Source of the DNA: Dyella subtropica
GTDB taxonomy: Bacteria > Pseudomonadota > Gammaproteobacteria > Xanthomonadales > Rhodanobacteraceae
DNA length: 64,000 bases
Assembly: GCF_026283965.1 (NCBI RefSeq)
Contig: NZ_JAPDPD010000011.1
Coordinates: 1 to 64,000, forward strand
Direction of reading: 5' to 3'
The notes under the pieces are model-generated. The model was not told where the DNA came from and ran no database searches. It saw nothing but the letters and a program-made list of their open reading frames with translations. A program made the translations under genes and the position numbers. Shown here one piece after another: positions 27,485 to 36,303 of the stretch; within the stretch, counting starts at the first letter, position 1, and the number at the start of each line of letters is the position of its first letter.

Positions 27485-29140
27485 ATGAATCGTCTTCGTT
27501 TCAAGCTGTTGATTACCGCCATGAGCCTTGCCGCCGCCGACTCATGGGCCGGGCCGGCGAACGATGTCGCGATGGCTAGCCTTCATCACGCTACCTTGCT
27601 GCGTCAGGGCGACGCGGTAACGGGACCGTTGTCCTCGTCGCAACCCATGCATGTCGTGGTCGCGCTGAAACCGCGCAACCAGGATCAATTGGACGCCTAT
27701 ATGGCTTTCCCTGGCTTCAAGCCGCTGACGCCGGAACAGTACAACGCGCAATACGCGCCCACGGAGGCGCAGGCCGAGGCCGTAGCCGATCACCTCCGTC
27801 GCGCGGGCTTGACCGATGTGCGAATCGGACCCAACCGGCTGATGGTGGAAGCTTCTGGCCGTGCCGATGCCGTGCAGGCGGCGTTTGCCACTCACTTGGT
27901 GCAGGTGCGCACGCATGACGGTCGCGATGCCTATGCCAACGCTAGCGATGTGCAGGTTCCCGCGGCATTGCAAGACTCGGTGGTCGCCGTGCTCGGCATG
28001 CAGAATGTGCACAGGCTGCATACCAATATCCGTTCCGGGGTGAGTGCCGGAACCCCCGCGCTGCCCGGAGCGGTCTTTCCGCACAGTCCTACCGATTTTC
28101 CCGCCATTTACGGCGCGCGCGGTCTGCCTGCCGCGACCTCGGTGACGCCGGGCATCCTCACCGCGGGTGATATGACGGCAGCGAAAAGCCATCTGAAGCT
28201 CTTCACTGCGATAACTGGGTTGCCTAGTGTCAACGTGAAGCTGGTCGGTCCCGGCAGCAGCGATACGAGCGGCAATCCTGAGTGGGATTTGGATACCCAG
28301 GCCATCGTCGGGATGGGCGGCGTGCGGTCGCTGGTGTTGTATGACGGCGTGTCATTGAACGATCCCGATATCTACGCCACGCTCAATCTGGCGCTGACTG
28401 ACCAGGTCAACGCGCCACCGATCATCAATGTGTCGCTGGGCGAATGCGAGAACGACGCCAGGGCGAGTGGCTTAGTCGCCAGCGACGCGATCTTCCAGGC
28501 CGCGCAGAGTCAGGGCAGGACCTTCTCCGTAGCTTCCGGTGACTCGGGTGCCGACGAGTGCGGCAATGGCGGCACCACGCCTTGGTACCCGGCGAGCTCG
28601 CCCTACGTGCTCGCGGTGGGCGGCACCACGCTTTCCGCCACACCGGTGCTCAATATCTGGAGTAGCGAAACGGCATGGAACGGCAGTGGCGGCAGCCCCA
28701 GTACGTTCGAGCCGATACCGTCGTGGCAACGTGGCGTTGCGGGGATCACTAACCAGACGTATCGCGCCGTGCCGGATATCGCGTACGACGCGGATATGAA
28801 ATCTGGAGCCTTTATCGTCACCGATAGCAGTGTGCTGGGACGGCCGGCGGGTATGCCGGTGATCACTCCGCTCGCCGGCACCAGTCTCGCCTCGCCGATC
28901 TTCGTCGGCGGGTGGGCACGTATCATCCAAGCCAAGGGCTACAACCCGGGCTTCGCGCCGACGGTGCTGTATGCCCTCGCGCAAAGCCGGTTCTACACGA
29001 CAGCGTTCCACGACATTACTTCCGGGAACAACATCAGCACTCCCGGCGGAAGCAATGGCTATTTCGCCGCGCCGGGCTGGGACTACACCACGGGCTGGGG
29101 CAGCCTGATCATCGATCAGGCGGTGAATCACATCCCGTAG
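27485..29140 (+). CDS. Secreted S53 (sedolisin) serine-carboxyl peptidase
   Basis: The 551-residue preproenzyme has a signal peptide (FKLLITAMSLAAADSWA), a pro-kumamolisin activation domain (residues 30-180, VVVALKPRNQDQLDAYMAFPGFKPLTPEQYNAQYAPT) and the catalytic S53 domain. The triad is visible as EWDLDTQ near 266 (Glu and Asp), oxyanion Asp in ASGDSGADE near 353 and the nucleophile in GTSLASP near 465. The C-terminus (TSGNN, GWDYTTGWGS) holds the usual calcium site. It is probably acid active and exported to digest protein. GAGGAGTCGAAT precedes the ATG. Confidence 0.92.
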   Translation: MNRLRFKLLITAMSLAAADSWAGPANDVAMASLHHATLLRQGDAVTGPLSSSQPMHVVVALKPRNQDQLDAYMAFPGFKPLTPEQYNAQYAPTEAQAEAVADHLRRAGLTDVRIGPNRLMVEASGRADAVQAAFATHLVQVRTHDGRDAYANASDVQVPAALQDSVVAVLGMQNVHRLHTNIRSGVSAGTPALPGAVFPHSPTDFPAIYGARGLPAATSVTPGILTAGDMTAAKSHLKLFTAITGLPSVNVKLVGPGSSDTSGNPEWDLDTQAIVGMGGVRSLVLYDGVSLNDPDIYATLNLALTDQVNAPPIINVSLGECENDARASGLVASDAIFQAAQSQGRTFSVASGDSGADECGNGGTTPWYPASSPYVLAVGGTTLSATPVLNIWSSETAWNGSGGSPSTFEPIPSWQRGVAGITNQTYRAVPDIAYDADMKSGAFIVTDSSVLGRPAGMPVITPLAGTSLASPIFVGGWARIIQAKGYNPGFAPTVLYALAQSRFYTTAFHDITSGNNISTPGGSNGYFAAPGWDYTTGWGSLIIDQAVNHIP

Positions 29141-29226
29141 CGAAGTCTGTGGCATCGCTCTGGCTCCTCCCCCGCATGCAGCTGTTTCTTGTGCACAACT
29201 CAACGCGTGCATGAGCATGCTTCTAC

Positions 29227-29500
29227 TCCCTCTCCCCCGTTCACCGATTTGTGTGCGGGGGAGAGGGTTGGGGTGAGGGCGGGTGCTCGCATGAGCGTGG
29301 CTCTTTGCCTTCGCCTCCTCTCCCCTCCGGGGAGAGGATTGAGGTGAGGGGCGGGTGCTTGCGACACCGCTTCTACTTGGTCACCCCGGCGAAGGCCGGG
29401 GTCCAGTGGCGTTGCCCTCAATGTTCGCGTTATCGCGACCTGGCCGCTTACGCAGCGGGCAGGTCAAGAAAACGCATCGATTGTCGCGAACCCAGAACAC
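29227..29500. repeat. Repeat cluster in a 377-base gap
   Basis: Two tandem copies of the CTCTCCCC...GGGGAGAGG with GGGTGCTCGC unit (29227-29290 and 29321-29372) are followed by CACCCCGGCGAAGGCCGGGG (29390-29409), then GACCTGGCCGCTTACGCAGC (29439-29458) and CGCATCGATTGTCGCGAACC. The last two blocks are pieces of the large inverted repeat at 60965-61599. The gap has no credible gene. Confidence 0.75.
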
Positions 29501-29517
29501 ATCACAGGAACCGATCG

Positions 29518-30111
29518 CTAGATCGCCACGCGGACCGACACGCGACGACGGAATCGGTAGACCGACGCCGGGGGCAAGTTCAACACGGCGCTGCCGACGC
29601 GAACGGCCTCTAGCCCAAGGTGCCGTAATTGCTCTGGCGACAGCGGGCAGCGCGGGCCATAGGTGAACTGGTGAAACGCGCCGTCGTTGCGCAACTGGCG
29701 CGAGAAGGCGCCGTCGACAATCGCCATGGCTTTTTCCCGCGGCATCGACAGCAGGGGCAGGCCGCTTACCACCACGCCCGCGCGATCATTGCCGAAGATG
29801 GGTTCGGCCTCGCCGAGGTGGGCGGCGTCCATGCTCAACACTCGGGTGTCCGGAAAGCGCTGCACCAATTTGCCGGCAAAGTCAGGGTCGGCTTCGATCA
29901 GGGCCAGCCGATGCGCCAGGACGCCTCGGGCCAATAAGGCCTCGGTGAATACGCCTGTGCCTGGGCCCAGCTCGATGACTGGCCCGCTGCGCGGTCCGAT
30001 GTCGGCGGTGATCAGCCGGGCCAGGGCCGGGCCGGAGGGTGCGACCGCACCGATCCTTGCCGGGTTACGCAGCCAGGCGCGCAAGAACAGCAAGGGATCG
30101 GTGAAGGGCAT
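29518..30111 (-). CDS. SAM-dependent methyltransferase, phospholipid N-methyltransferase-like
   Basis: The 197-residue protein starts with FLRAWLRNPARIGAVAPSGPALARLI, typical of PmtA-type and rRNA-dimethylase-like enzymes, followed by the SAM loop VIELGPGTGVFTEALLARG, an acidic LIEADPDF and GLPLLSMP in the place of the NPPY-type motif. PmtA enzymes methylate phosphatidylethanolamine towards phosphatidylcholine; that substrate is plausible but unproven. It is cytosolic or membrane-peripheral. The start at 30111 agrees with homologous N-termini. Confidence 0.8.
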   Translation of the reverse strand: MPFTDPLLFLRAWLRNPARIGAVAPSGPALARLITADIGPRSGPVIELGPGTGVFTEALLARGVLAHRLALIEADPDFAGKLVQRFPDTRVLSMDAAHLGEAEPIFGNDRAGVVVSGLPLLSMPREKAMAIVDGAFSRQLRNDGAFHQFTYGPRCPLSPEQLRHLGLEAVRVGSAVLNLPPASVYRFRRRVSVRVAI

Positions 30112-30224
30112 CGTTCGGGTTTCCGTAACCAGTCTGCGGCTTAGCTATATATCCGACGTCGATGAACAAAATGTTCGGAAACGCCAGGTCAAGCAGGTCC
30201 GATCATAGGCCTGGGCACTGATCC

Positions 30225-31172
30225 TCAGCGCTTGCCCGCGGGCTGTTCCCGGACCGGAATGTTGATGCTGCACAGGTCGATCTTGCCGGCCGGGTTCCGA
30301 TAGAAGTCGTCGCGACGGTTGCGTTTGGCTTCGATCAGGGCGGCGAAGGTGGGGCTGTCGGTCCGCAGCACTTCGATCTTCGCGCGCTCACTCTCAGGCA
30401 GGTCCGCGGCCAGGCTCACGGAGTCGATGGTGACGCGCTGCTCGGGTTTCTCATAGAAGCCCAGCGGGCCGGTGCCGCGCGGCAGGGCGGAGAGGAACTC
30501 CATGCCTTGCAGCACGCGGCCGGCGATGGCGAGGTTGCGATCCAGCCCCCGCGGGGCTTGGCCGATCACCGCATACAGTGAGCTGCCGCTGCCGGTTTCC
30601 GGCCCCACGTCGCGGGCGACCCCGACCATACCGTAACAATGCGTCAGCCACTCCTGTCCGGTGGCCTTGTCGCGCGCCACCGGGAAACCTTCGGAGAAGC
30701 CGACTTCGGGGGCGTACACGTCGCCGTCCGGCAGTGCGGTCCACGGCAGCTTGGCGTCGATCGGGCGGGTGTATTCGGAGGGCAGCGTCTTCTTGGCCTT
30801 GCCGAGCGAACGCAGCTTGTTCTTGTCGCCCTTGTCGTCGTCCTCGGGATCGGCCCACTGGGTGACGAAGTTGTCCTGCACACGCACGATGGCGAGCTTG
30901 TCGAAGTAGTGCTCCTGCACCAGGGTGCGGATGTTGGCGGCATGCAGCGGCGTGAAATCCGGAGCCAGCTCGATCACCACCTTGCCCTGCGGCAACTGCA
31001 TCTGCAGCAGGTTCTTCGGGTCCGGCTTGCGCCACTCCTCGGGCTTGGATTTCTCCAGCAACTCCTTGGGCGTAGGCGTCTTGTTGGCCGTGGGCGTATC
31101 GGCCTGCGCCGCCGGCAGGGCCAGCGCGCAAAGCAGGGAGAAGCCGAGCAGCTGCGGAACGAGTCGGGACAT
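30225..31172 (-). CDS. Periplasmic cyclophilin-type peptidyl-prolyl isomerase
   Basis: The predicted 315-residue precursor has a signal peptide (LLGFSLLCALALPAAQA), a charged linker and a cyclophilin domain with VVIELAPDFTPLHAANIRTLVQEHYFDKLAIVRVQDNFVTQWADP (the F-x-R-V-x-x-x-F-x-x-Q-type core), GMVGVARDVGPETGSGSSLYAVIGQAPRGLDRNLAIAGRVLQGMEF. Long insertions (residues 100-150) set it apart from minimal PpiA, as in other xanthomonads. It should fold exported proteins. The start at 31172 restores the signal peptide; longer readings do not. Confidence 0.88.
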   Translation of the reverse strand: MSRLVPQLLGFSLLCALALPAAQADTPTANKTPTPKELLEKSKPEEWRKPDPKNLLQMQLPQGKVVIELAPDFTPLHAANIRTLVQEHYFDKLAIVRVQDNFVTQWADPEDDDKGDKNKLRSLGKAKKTLPSEYTRPIDAKLPWTALPDGDVYAPEVGFSEGFPVARDKATGQEWLTHCYGMVGVARDVGPETGSGSSLYAVIGQAPRGLDRNLAIAGRVLQGMEFLSALPRGTGPLGFYEKPEQRVTIDSVSLAADLPESERAKIEVLRTDSPTFAALIEAKRNRRDDFYRNPAGKIDLCSINIPVREQPAGKR

Positions 31173-31260
31173 GACGGACCTTGGCAGTGGTGGAGTCGCG
31201 GAACCGCAAGGTAGCAGAGCAGGCCAGCCTGGGGAGCGTCCCATAGGGGGGGGCACGGCT

Positions 31261-32379
31261 CTAGTGGCAGGCTCCAATCCAGGCCGGCGGCTGCGGCGCC
31301 AGCTGCTGCGCCACCGGCAGGTACCGCCCGTCGAGTTGCGCAGCCAGCCAATACAGCGTGCTGCTGGTCTTCGGGTCCCACAACCCGCTGTAGCCAGCCT
31401 CGCCGACGCGCGCCCGATCCAGGTCGAACTTCACCGAGGTGTGCACGAATTCCTGATGGCTGCGCTGCCCCTCTGCGTAGGGCTGCAGCCAGTCGAGCGC
31501 TTTGCCCAGGGAGGCGCCGCCCGGAGCGGTATGGCGCAGCCAGTCGCCACCGCTGTCAAACGGCTTCGCCGCCAAGGCCGCCTGCACCAGGGGCTGCAGG
31601 TCATACACCACGTAGTGCAGCGCGTCGCGTTCCTTGAAATCGATCACCGAACCGTCGGGCAGGATGTTGTCCGCCACCTGCTGTTGGAACAGCACGCGCG
31701 CAGTGTTGAGCATGGCGGTGTCGCCGAGAGCCGCCGCGACCATCGTCACCAGCTTGACGCGATGGCTCTGCCAGTTGTTGATGGTCGTGCCGCGCCTGGG
31801 TTCATGGAGCTGCTGTCCATGAAACTGCTGAATGCGTTCGATGTAACCGTTGCCGAGCTTGCGCAGCAACGCGCGCGTGGCGTCGCGCGTCTCGGGATGC
31901 AGTCCATTCGAGGCGAGCACGTAGGCGTCGATCAGCCCATCCAGATTGGTTTCGTCGATCGGATTGAAATCCGGCTGATAGGTGCTGGCCCAGGCGGCGA
32001 GATAGTCGTTCACCTGCTGCAGGTAACGCGGGTCGGCACTGAGCCGCCAGGCCAGCGCCGCCTGGCGCATCAACGGCCAATCTTTTTCCGCCGCGATGCT
32101 TTCGTCGCGGGTGCCCTGATGCGGCAACGTGCCCTCGGTGTGCACGTGGGGCAGGGCATGTGGCTGATCGCCAAGATGCTTTTCGGCTTCGGCGAGAATC
32201 TTCTGGGCAGATGCGTTCTGCTCGCCGGCACCCGGTGCCACGGGCTGGCACAGGCTCACGGGGCGAGGCGGTGTCATGTCCTTGCGTACGGACATGGCGG
32301 CCGCGCCGGACAGTGTGGTGGTCAGGCCCGCCACCAGACTAAGCGTCAGCGCGATCGTCCTTCGGGAAACACGTAGCAT
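31261..32379 (-). CDS. Alginate-lyase-family (PL5-like) secreted protein
   Basis: This 372-residue protein has a signal peptide (TIALTLSLVAGLTTTLSGAAA) and an alpha/alpha-toroid: WPLMRQAALAWRLSADPRYLQQVNDYLAAWAS, NNWQSHRVKLV near residue 200 (equivalent of the N-N-H-S motif of PL5), and DFKERDALHYVVYDLQPLVQAALAA. PL5 enzymes cleave mannuronate-rich polymers in the periplasm. The H-to-Q change in NNWQSHR may alter specificity, so the substrate should be treated as open. It is followed on the same strand by the cyclophilin gene 88 bases on. Confidence 0.82.
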   Translation of the reverse strand: MLRVSRRTIALTLSLVAGLTTTLSGAAAMSVRKDMTPPRPVSLCQPVAPGAGEQNASAQKILAEAEKHLGDQPHALPHVHTEGTLPHQGTRDESIAAEKDWPLMRQAALAWRLSADPRYLQQVNDYLAAWASTYQPDFNPIDETNLDGLIDAYVLASNGLHPETRDATRALLRKLGNGYIERIQQFHGQQLHEPRRGTTINNWQSHRVKLVTMVAAALGDTAMLNTARVLFQQQVADNILPDGSVIDFKERDALHYVVYDLQPLVQAALAAKPFDSGGDWLRHTAPGGASLGKALDWLQPYAEGQRSHQEFVHTSVKFDLDRARVGEAGYSGLWDPKTSSTLYWLAAQLDGRYLPVAQQLAPQPPAWIGACH

Positions 32380-32542
32380 GCGGCGTCATTCCATTTCGTG
32401 TCGTAGCGGCTAGTGTGCCGTGCCCATGCACGCGCGACGCTCCGGCAAGATTCTGCGGTCAGCTTGGAGACAACCAGTCGGCGCCGTCAGGTTCGGAGGA
32501 ACCGGTCTCGTCCAAGCTGCGCTGCGGACGCCTGGGATGTGC

Positions 32543-32923
32543 TCACGATGGCGAGCAGCAACTTGGCTCAGTTTGCGGTGCCGCCTCACCACCCGTGAAA
32601 TCCTTGTACGCCTTATAGGCTTTCAGCGCCCACATCTCGCCCACGCAGCCGCCCATGGTTGCGGCGATGGCCAGGACTTCGCCCAATTCCTCCTCCGTCG
32701 CGCCCCGTGTCACAGCTTGTTGCACGTAGAAGGCAATGCATGGCTCGCAGCGCGCCGAGATCGACCACAACATGGCAGCGAGGGCTTTCTGACGGGCGGG
32801 TAGTGCGCCGTCCGTGAAGATGGCGGCTTGGCGCATTTGCTGGATGTGCTGTGTCGCGCCCTTCGTGACTTTGGCGAACTCGCCCATCAGATCGAGTGCG
32901 GGGTCGATGGTCTTCAACGACAT
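32543..32923 (-). CDS. Carboxymuconolactone decarboxylase / AhpD-like protein
   Basis: The 126-residue protein is all-helical with C59-E-P-C62 in the SARCEPCIAFYVQQAVTRGATEEELGEVLAIA segment, the AhpD-like redox motif. The tail ends in SCCSPS. AhpD-like proteins use the Cys pair for peroxidase or disulfide reductase chemistry. A MerR-type promoter reads directly into it (33046-33076), suggesting control by a MerR regulator, possibly metal or thiol stress. The regulator gene beside it is broken, so present control is uncertain. Confidence 0.85.
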   Translation of the reverse strand: MSLKTIDPALDLMGEFAKVTKGATQHIQQMRQAAIFTDGALPARQKALAAMLWSISARCEPCIAFYVQQAVTRGATEEELGEVLAIAATMGGCVGEMWALKAYKAYKDFTGGEAAPQTEPSCCSPS

Positions 32924-33045
32924 GAGTGGGACCTCCTTGGTGTTGAATCGTGGCGGGTCGCTGGCGTCGGCCGTCGCCTGGGTCAGTGCGGCGGGCTGGG
33001 CCTTGGCATCGTCGCTCCCATGGGACTCGAAACATGCTCAGAGTA

Positions 33046-33076
33046 ACCTTACTTCCGTAGTCAGCTACGGAGTCAA
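33046..33076 (-). promoter_or_regulatory. MerR-type promoter/operator with 19-bp spacer
   Basis: Read on the minus strand: TTGACT, 19-base spacer with CCGTAG-CTGA-CTACGG dyad, then TAAGGT. The overlong spacer with a central dyad is the mark of MerR-family controlled promoters and closely resembles the mer operator. It drives the AhpD-like gene at 32543-32923, and the truncated merR frame begins 7 bases away on the other strand. Confidence 0.8.
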
Positions 33077-33082
33077 GATGTC

Positions 33083-33148
33083 ATGACCTTCACGATTGGG
33101 AGCCTGGCGAAGGCTGCGGACGTCCATATCGAAACCATCCGCCCTTGA
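33083..33148 (+). pseudogene. Truncated merR remnant (first 21 codons)
   Basis: The frame encodes MTFTIGSLAKAADVHIETIRP and then stops. This matches the start of the MerR DNA-binding helix-turn-helix (FTIGxxAKAAGVxxETIRxYxR), which should continue for about 120 residues. The following sequence leads into chrA without further MerR similarity. It looks like a merR gene cut by deletion, leaving its operator intact. Confidence 0.8.
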
Positions 33149-33195
33149 GCAGGCGGCATAGTCGGCGCGTTCCCTTTCTGAGCCATGCGACCTCC

Positions 33196-34575
33196 ATGTC
33201 CGAAACGATCAATGTCGTGCCCATACCACGCATCAGCCTCGCGAAGGCCACCCGTGTATGGGCAAAGATCGGCCTACTGAGCTTTGGCGGCCCGGCCGGC
33301 CAGATCGCCATGATGCATCGTGAGCTGGTGGAACGGCGGCGCTGGATCAGTGAATCGCGGTTCCTGCATGCGCTGAACTACTGCATGCTGTTGCCCGGTC
33401 CCGAGGCAACCCAGTTGGCCATCTATATCGGCTGGTTGATGCATCGCACCGTTGGTGGCCTGATCGCCGGCTTGCTGTTCGTACTGCCGGGCGTCATCGT
33501 GCTGCTCGGCTTGAGTCTGCTGTACGCCTCGGTCGGGCAGGTGCCGATGGTGGTCGCGATACTCTTCGGGTTGAAGGCGGCGGTGCTCGCGGTCGTGGTC
33601 GAGGCGGTGTTGCGGATCGCACGCCGGGCGCTGAAAGGGCGCTTCTTCATCGGTGTCGCGATCGCCGCGTTTCTGGCGATCCACCTGTTCCGGTGGCCAT
33701 TCCCACTGATCATTGCCGGGGCTGCCGCGCTGGGTATCGTGGCGTGGCGGTGGCGGCCGAGCTGGTTCCCGGTATCAGCGTCGGCCGAAACATCGGCGGG
33801 TGATGATTACCTGATCGATCGGGCGATGCAGCGTGGTGAGCTGACTCACACCGAACGATCTCCATGGCGCTCGCTGCGTGCCGCCGTGATCGGCCTGCTC
33901 CTGTGGGCCGCGCCGGTCATTGCGGTGGTCGTTGCGCTGGGACGCGACAGCGTGCTCGCTCGCGAAGGTCTGTTTTTCAGCGAAACCGCGGTAGTCACTT
34001 TCGGCGGCGCTTATGCCGTACTGGCCTTCATCGCTCAGCGCGTCGTAGTCAGCTACGGATGGCTGTCGCCGGCACAGATGCTCGACGGGCTGGCGCTGGC
34101 GGAAACCACGCCGGGGCCGTTGATCATCGTGGTTCAGTTCGTTGCCTTCATGGCGGCGTTTCAGCATCAGTCGGGTATGTCGCCCTGGCTTGTCGGCCTG
34201 ATCGGTTCACTGCTCACCGTGTGGGTCACCTTTGTCCCGTGCTTCATCTGGATCTTCGTTGGAGGTCCCTATGTCGAAGCGCTACGCGGCAATCGCACAC
34301 TGCATGCTGCGCTCAGTGCGGTGACTGCGGCGGTGGTCGGCGTGGTACTGAACCTGTCGGTATGGTTCGCCGAGCACACTGTCTTCGGTTCGGTGCGCAC
34401 GGTTGATGTGGGGCCGATGCATCTCGACCTGCCGCAGCTCGCCACGCTAAACCCTGCAGCCTTGCTGCTAACGACTAGTGCCATGATCGCCATGCTTCGT
34501 TTCCGCGTCGGCATGGCATGGACGCTGGGTGTCTGTGCTGGCGTCGGTGCGATGCTTCGACTGATGCACGCTTGA
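33196..34575 (+). CDS. chrA: Chromate efflux transporter ChrA
   Basis: The 459-residue membrane protein has two CHR domains. The N-terminal one shows GLLSFGGPAGQIAMMHRELVERRRWISESRFLHALNYCMLLPGPEATQLAIYIGW; the C-terminal one shows FSETAVVTFGGAYAVLAFIAQR...LDGLALAETTPGPLIIVVQFVAF. Eleven or so helices are predicted. It expels chromate at the inner membrane. The ATG at 33196 is chosen since upstream codons overlap the merR remnant. No chrB or other chr gene is adjacent. Confidence 0.92.
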   Translation: MSETINVVPIPRISLAKATRVWAKIGLLSFGGPAGQIAMMHRELVERRRWISESRFLHALNYCMLLPGPEATQLAIYIGWLMHRTVGGLIAGLLFVLPGVIVLLGLSLLYASVGQVPMVVAILFGLKAAVLAVVVEAVLRIARRALKGRFFIGVAIAAFLAIHLFRWPFPLIIAGAAALGIVAWRWRPSWFPVSASAETSAGDDYLIDRAMQRGELTHTERSPWRSLRAAVIGLLLWAAPVIAVVVALGRDSVLAREGLFFSETAVVTFGGAYAVLAFIAQRVVVSYGWLSPAQMLDGLALAETTPGPLIIVVQFVAFMAAFQHQSGMSPWLVGLIGSLLTVWVTFVPCFIWIFVGGPYVEALRGNRTLHAALSAVTAAVVGVVLNLSVWFAEHTVFGSVRTVDVGPMHLDLPQLATLNPAALLLTTSAMIAMLRFRVGMAWTLGVCAGVGAMLRLMHA

Positions 34576-34855
34576 TAAATCCGCGAGCTGCTTCCCGGTT
34601 CACCAACGTCTGACATGCCTTTGAACCTGCTCCGCGAAACCGCGTATCAACGCTAGCAAGGTGTGGAAACCCTTGCAGCGCTCGCGGCTGCTGCTGAGCG
34701 CCTTAGCAACGCGGATAGATGGTGAAGCCTTTGAACATCGTTGCATGGCAACGGTGCAGGTCAGGGCGTTGCCGCCATTCCGCGAACCATTCTGCGCGGA
34801 CAGGCGCTGTAAGCAGCAGCCGAAGCCGCCGGCATCAGCGATGGAGTATCGGCGA

Positions 34856-36244
34856 ATGAACGCTGGCAACAGCACCCGCCATGGAACGCGGACAAACGCG
34901 CTTACCGTGATACATCGCCTGTTGCTGGCTATGTTGGCCTGGCTGGTGCTTCATCCCGCCAGCGTGCAGGCCGTGCCCTCGTTCGCCAGGCAGACGAAGC
35001 AGCCATGCGCGACCTGTCACATCGGTGGCTTCGGACCGCAACTCACGCTGTTCGGACGCCAGTTCAAGCTGCTGGGCTACACGATGAAGGTGGGTGACGA
35101 CACGAAAATTCCGCTGTCGCTGATGCTGGTTGAATCGTTTACGCATACGCGCAAAGCGCAGGCCGACCCGCCCGCCAAAGGCTTCAGCCGCAACAACAAT
35201 ACTGAGCTGCAGCAGGCTTCGGTGTTCCTCGCGGGGCGGATCAGCGAGCACCTCGGCGTCCTGGCGCAGGCCACCTATTCGGATAGCAGCGGTCGGCTCG
35301 GCTGGGACAATATGGAGTTGCGGTATGCGCGAACTTTCAAGAGTGCAGGGCACAGCGGCCTGTGGGGGCTGTCGCTCAACAACAATCCCGGTCTCAGCGA
35401 TGTGTACAACACCACGCCGGCCTGGCAATTCCCGTACATGTCTCCCGATCTTGCACCAGCCGCACCCGCTCAACCGATCCTGTTCGGCGGTTTGGCTGGA
35501 CGGGTGGTCGGCGCCAGTGCCTATGCGCAGATCGATAGCGCGTGGTACGTCGAAGCAGGTGGCTACCGTTCGCTGTCGCCAGCTTTTTTGCGGCACGTCA
35601 ACGCTGATTTCACGGGGCGTCTGGCGGGCATCACGCCGTACGCGCGGATGGCTTACTCGCGGAACATCGCCGGTGGCAACGTGGAATTGGGCGGCATCCT
35701 GCTGAGTGCACGCAAGGGATTGGCTGGAACCAACGCGACCGGTAACGCCGTGCCGCTGGCCGGCCCCACGGATCGCTACCGGGACATCGGCCTTGATGCC
35801 AGCTACCAGCACGTCGACAGCAGTACCCACGTATTCACGGTCAAGGCTCTGTACGTGGACGAACATCAACGGCTCGACGCGACCTATGCGGCCGGCGGTG
35901 CCGAGCATCGGCACAACACGCTGCGCTCGCTCAACATCAACGGCAGTTACTGGTACCGCAATACATGGGGAGTCACCTTGGGTGCGTTCTCCAATAAAGG
36001 CAGCGCCGACGCGCTGCTGTACCCCGGTACCGGCCGACCCGACACGAATGGCGGCGTGATCGAACTCAACTGGAACCCTTTCGGCAAAGCCGACTCGTGG
36101 AGTGCGCCTTTCGCCAATCTTCGATTGGGTGCCCAGTACACCTTCTACACACGCTTCGGCGGCGCCGTGCACAACATCGACGGAGCCGGTCGCCGGGCCA
36201 GCGATAACAACACGATGTTTGTGTATGCGTGGTTGGCGCTCTGA
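34856..36244 (+). CDS. Outer-membrane beta-barrel protein with one haem c motif
   Basis: The 462-residue precursor has a signal peptide (VIHRLLLAMLAWLVLHPASVQA). The mature N-terminus carries C51-A-T-C54-H55 in QPCATCHIGGFGPQLTLFGRQFKLLGY. The rest is amphipathic beta strands rich in Gly, Tyr and Asn (RISEHLGVLAQATYSD, GNVELGGILLSARKG, TFYTRFGGAVHN) ending FVYAWLAL, so it is probably an outer-membrane barrel with a plug-like haem domain. It may mediate extracellular electron transfer or metal reduction. The 280-base gap before it (34576-34855) shows no clear gene. In-frame ATGs at 34841 and 34856 compete. Confidence 0.72.
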   Translation: MNAGNSTRHGTRTNALTVIHRLLLAMLAWLVLHPASVQAVPSFARQTKQPCATCHIGGFGPQLTLFGRQFKLLGYTMKVGDDTKIPLSLMLVESFTHTRKAQADPPAKGFSRNNNTELQQASVFLAGRISEHLGVLAQATYSDSSGRLGWDNMELRYARTFKSAGHSGLWGLSLNNNPGLSDVYNTTPAWQFPYMSPDLAPAAPAQPILFGGLAGRVVGASAYAQIDSAWYVEAGGYRSLSPAFLRHVNADFTGRLAGITPYARMAYSRNIAGGNVELGGILLSARKGLAGTNATGNAVPLAGPTDRYRDIGLDASYQHVDSSTHVFTVKALYVDEHQRLDATYAAGGAEHRHNTLRSLNINGSYWYRNTWGVTLGAFSNKGSADALLYPGTGRPDTNGGVIELNWNPFGKADSWSAPFANLRLGAQYTFYTRFGGAVHNIDGAGRRASDNNTMFVYAWLAL

Positions 36245-36259
36245 ATGGCCGACGCACTT

Positions 36260-36290
36260 CATCTCGGCGCGTTATGCGCGCGCCGAGATG
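36260..36290. terminator. Hairpin between convergent genes
   Basis: A 12-bp stem, CATCTCGGCGCG with CGCGCCGAGATG, around a 7-base loop. There is no T tract, so termination efficiency is uncertain. It lies between the barrel cytochrome and the convergent porin. Confidence 0.55.
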
Positions 36291-36303
36291 AGAGGTTGCG
36301 TGC

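Noticed and set aside
30925-32376. 483-residue plus-strand frame across the cyclophilin and alginate-lyase genes
   Set aside because: It runs antisense to two clear genes with signal peptides and motifs; composition is that of a shadow frame.
34835-36262. 475-residue minus-strand frame antisense to the haem-barrel gene
   Set aside because: Low-complexity His/Val/Arg composition typical of a complementary frame; the plus frame has a signal peptide and haem motif.
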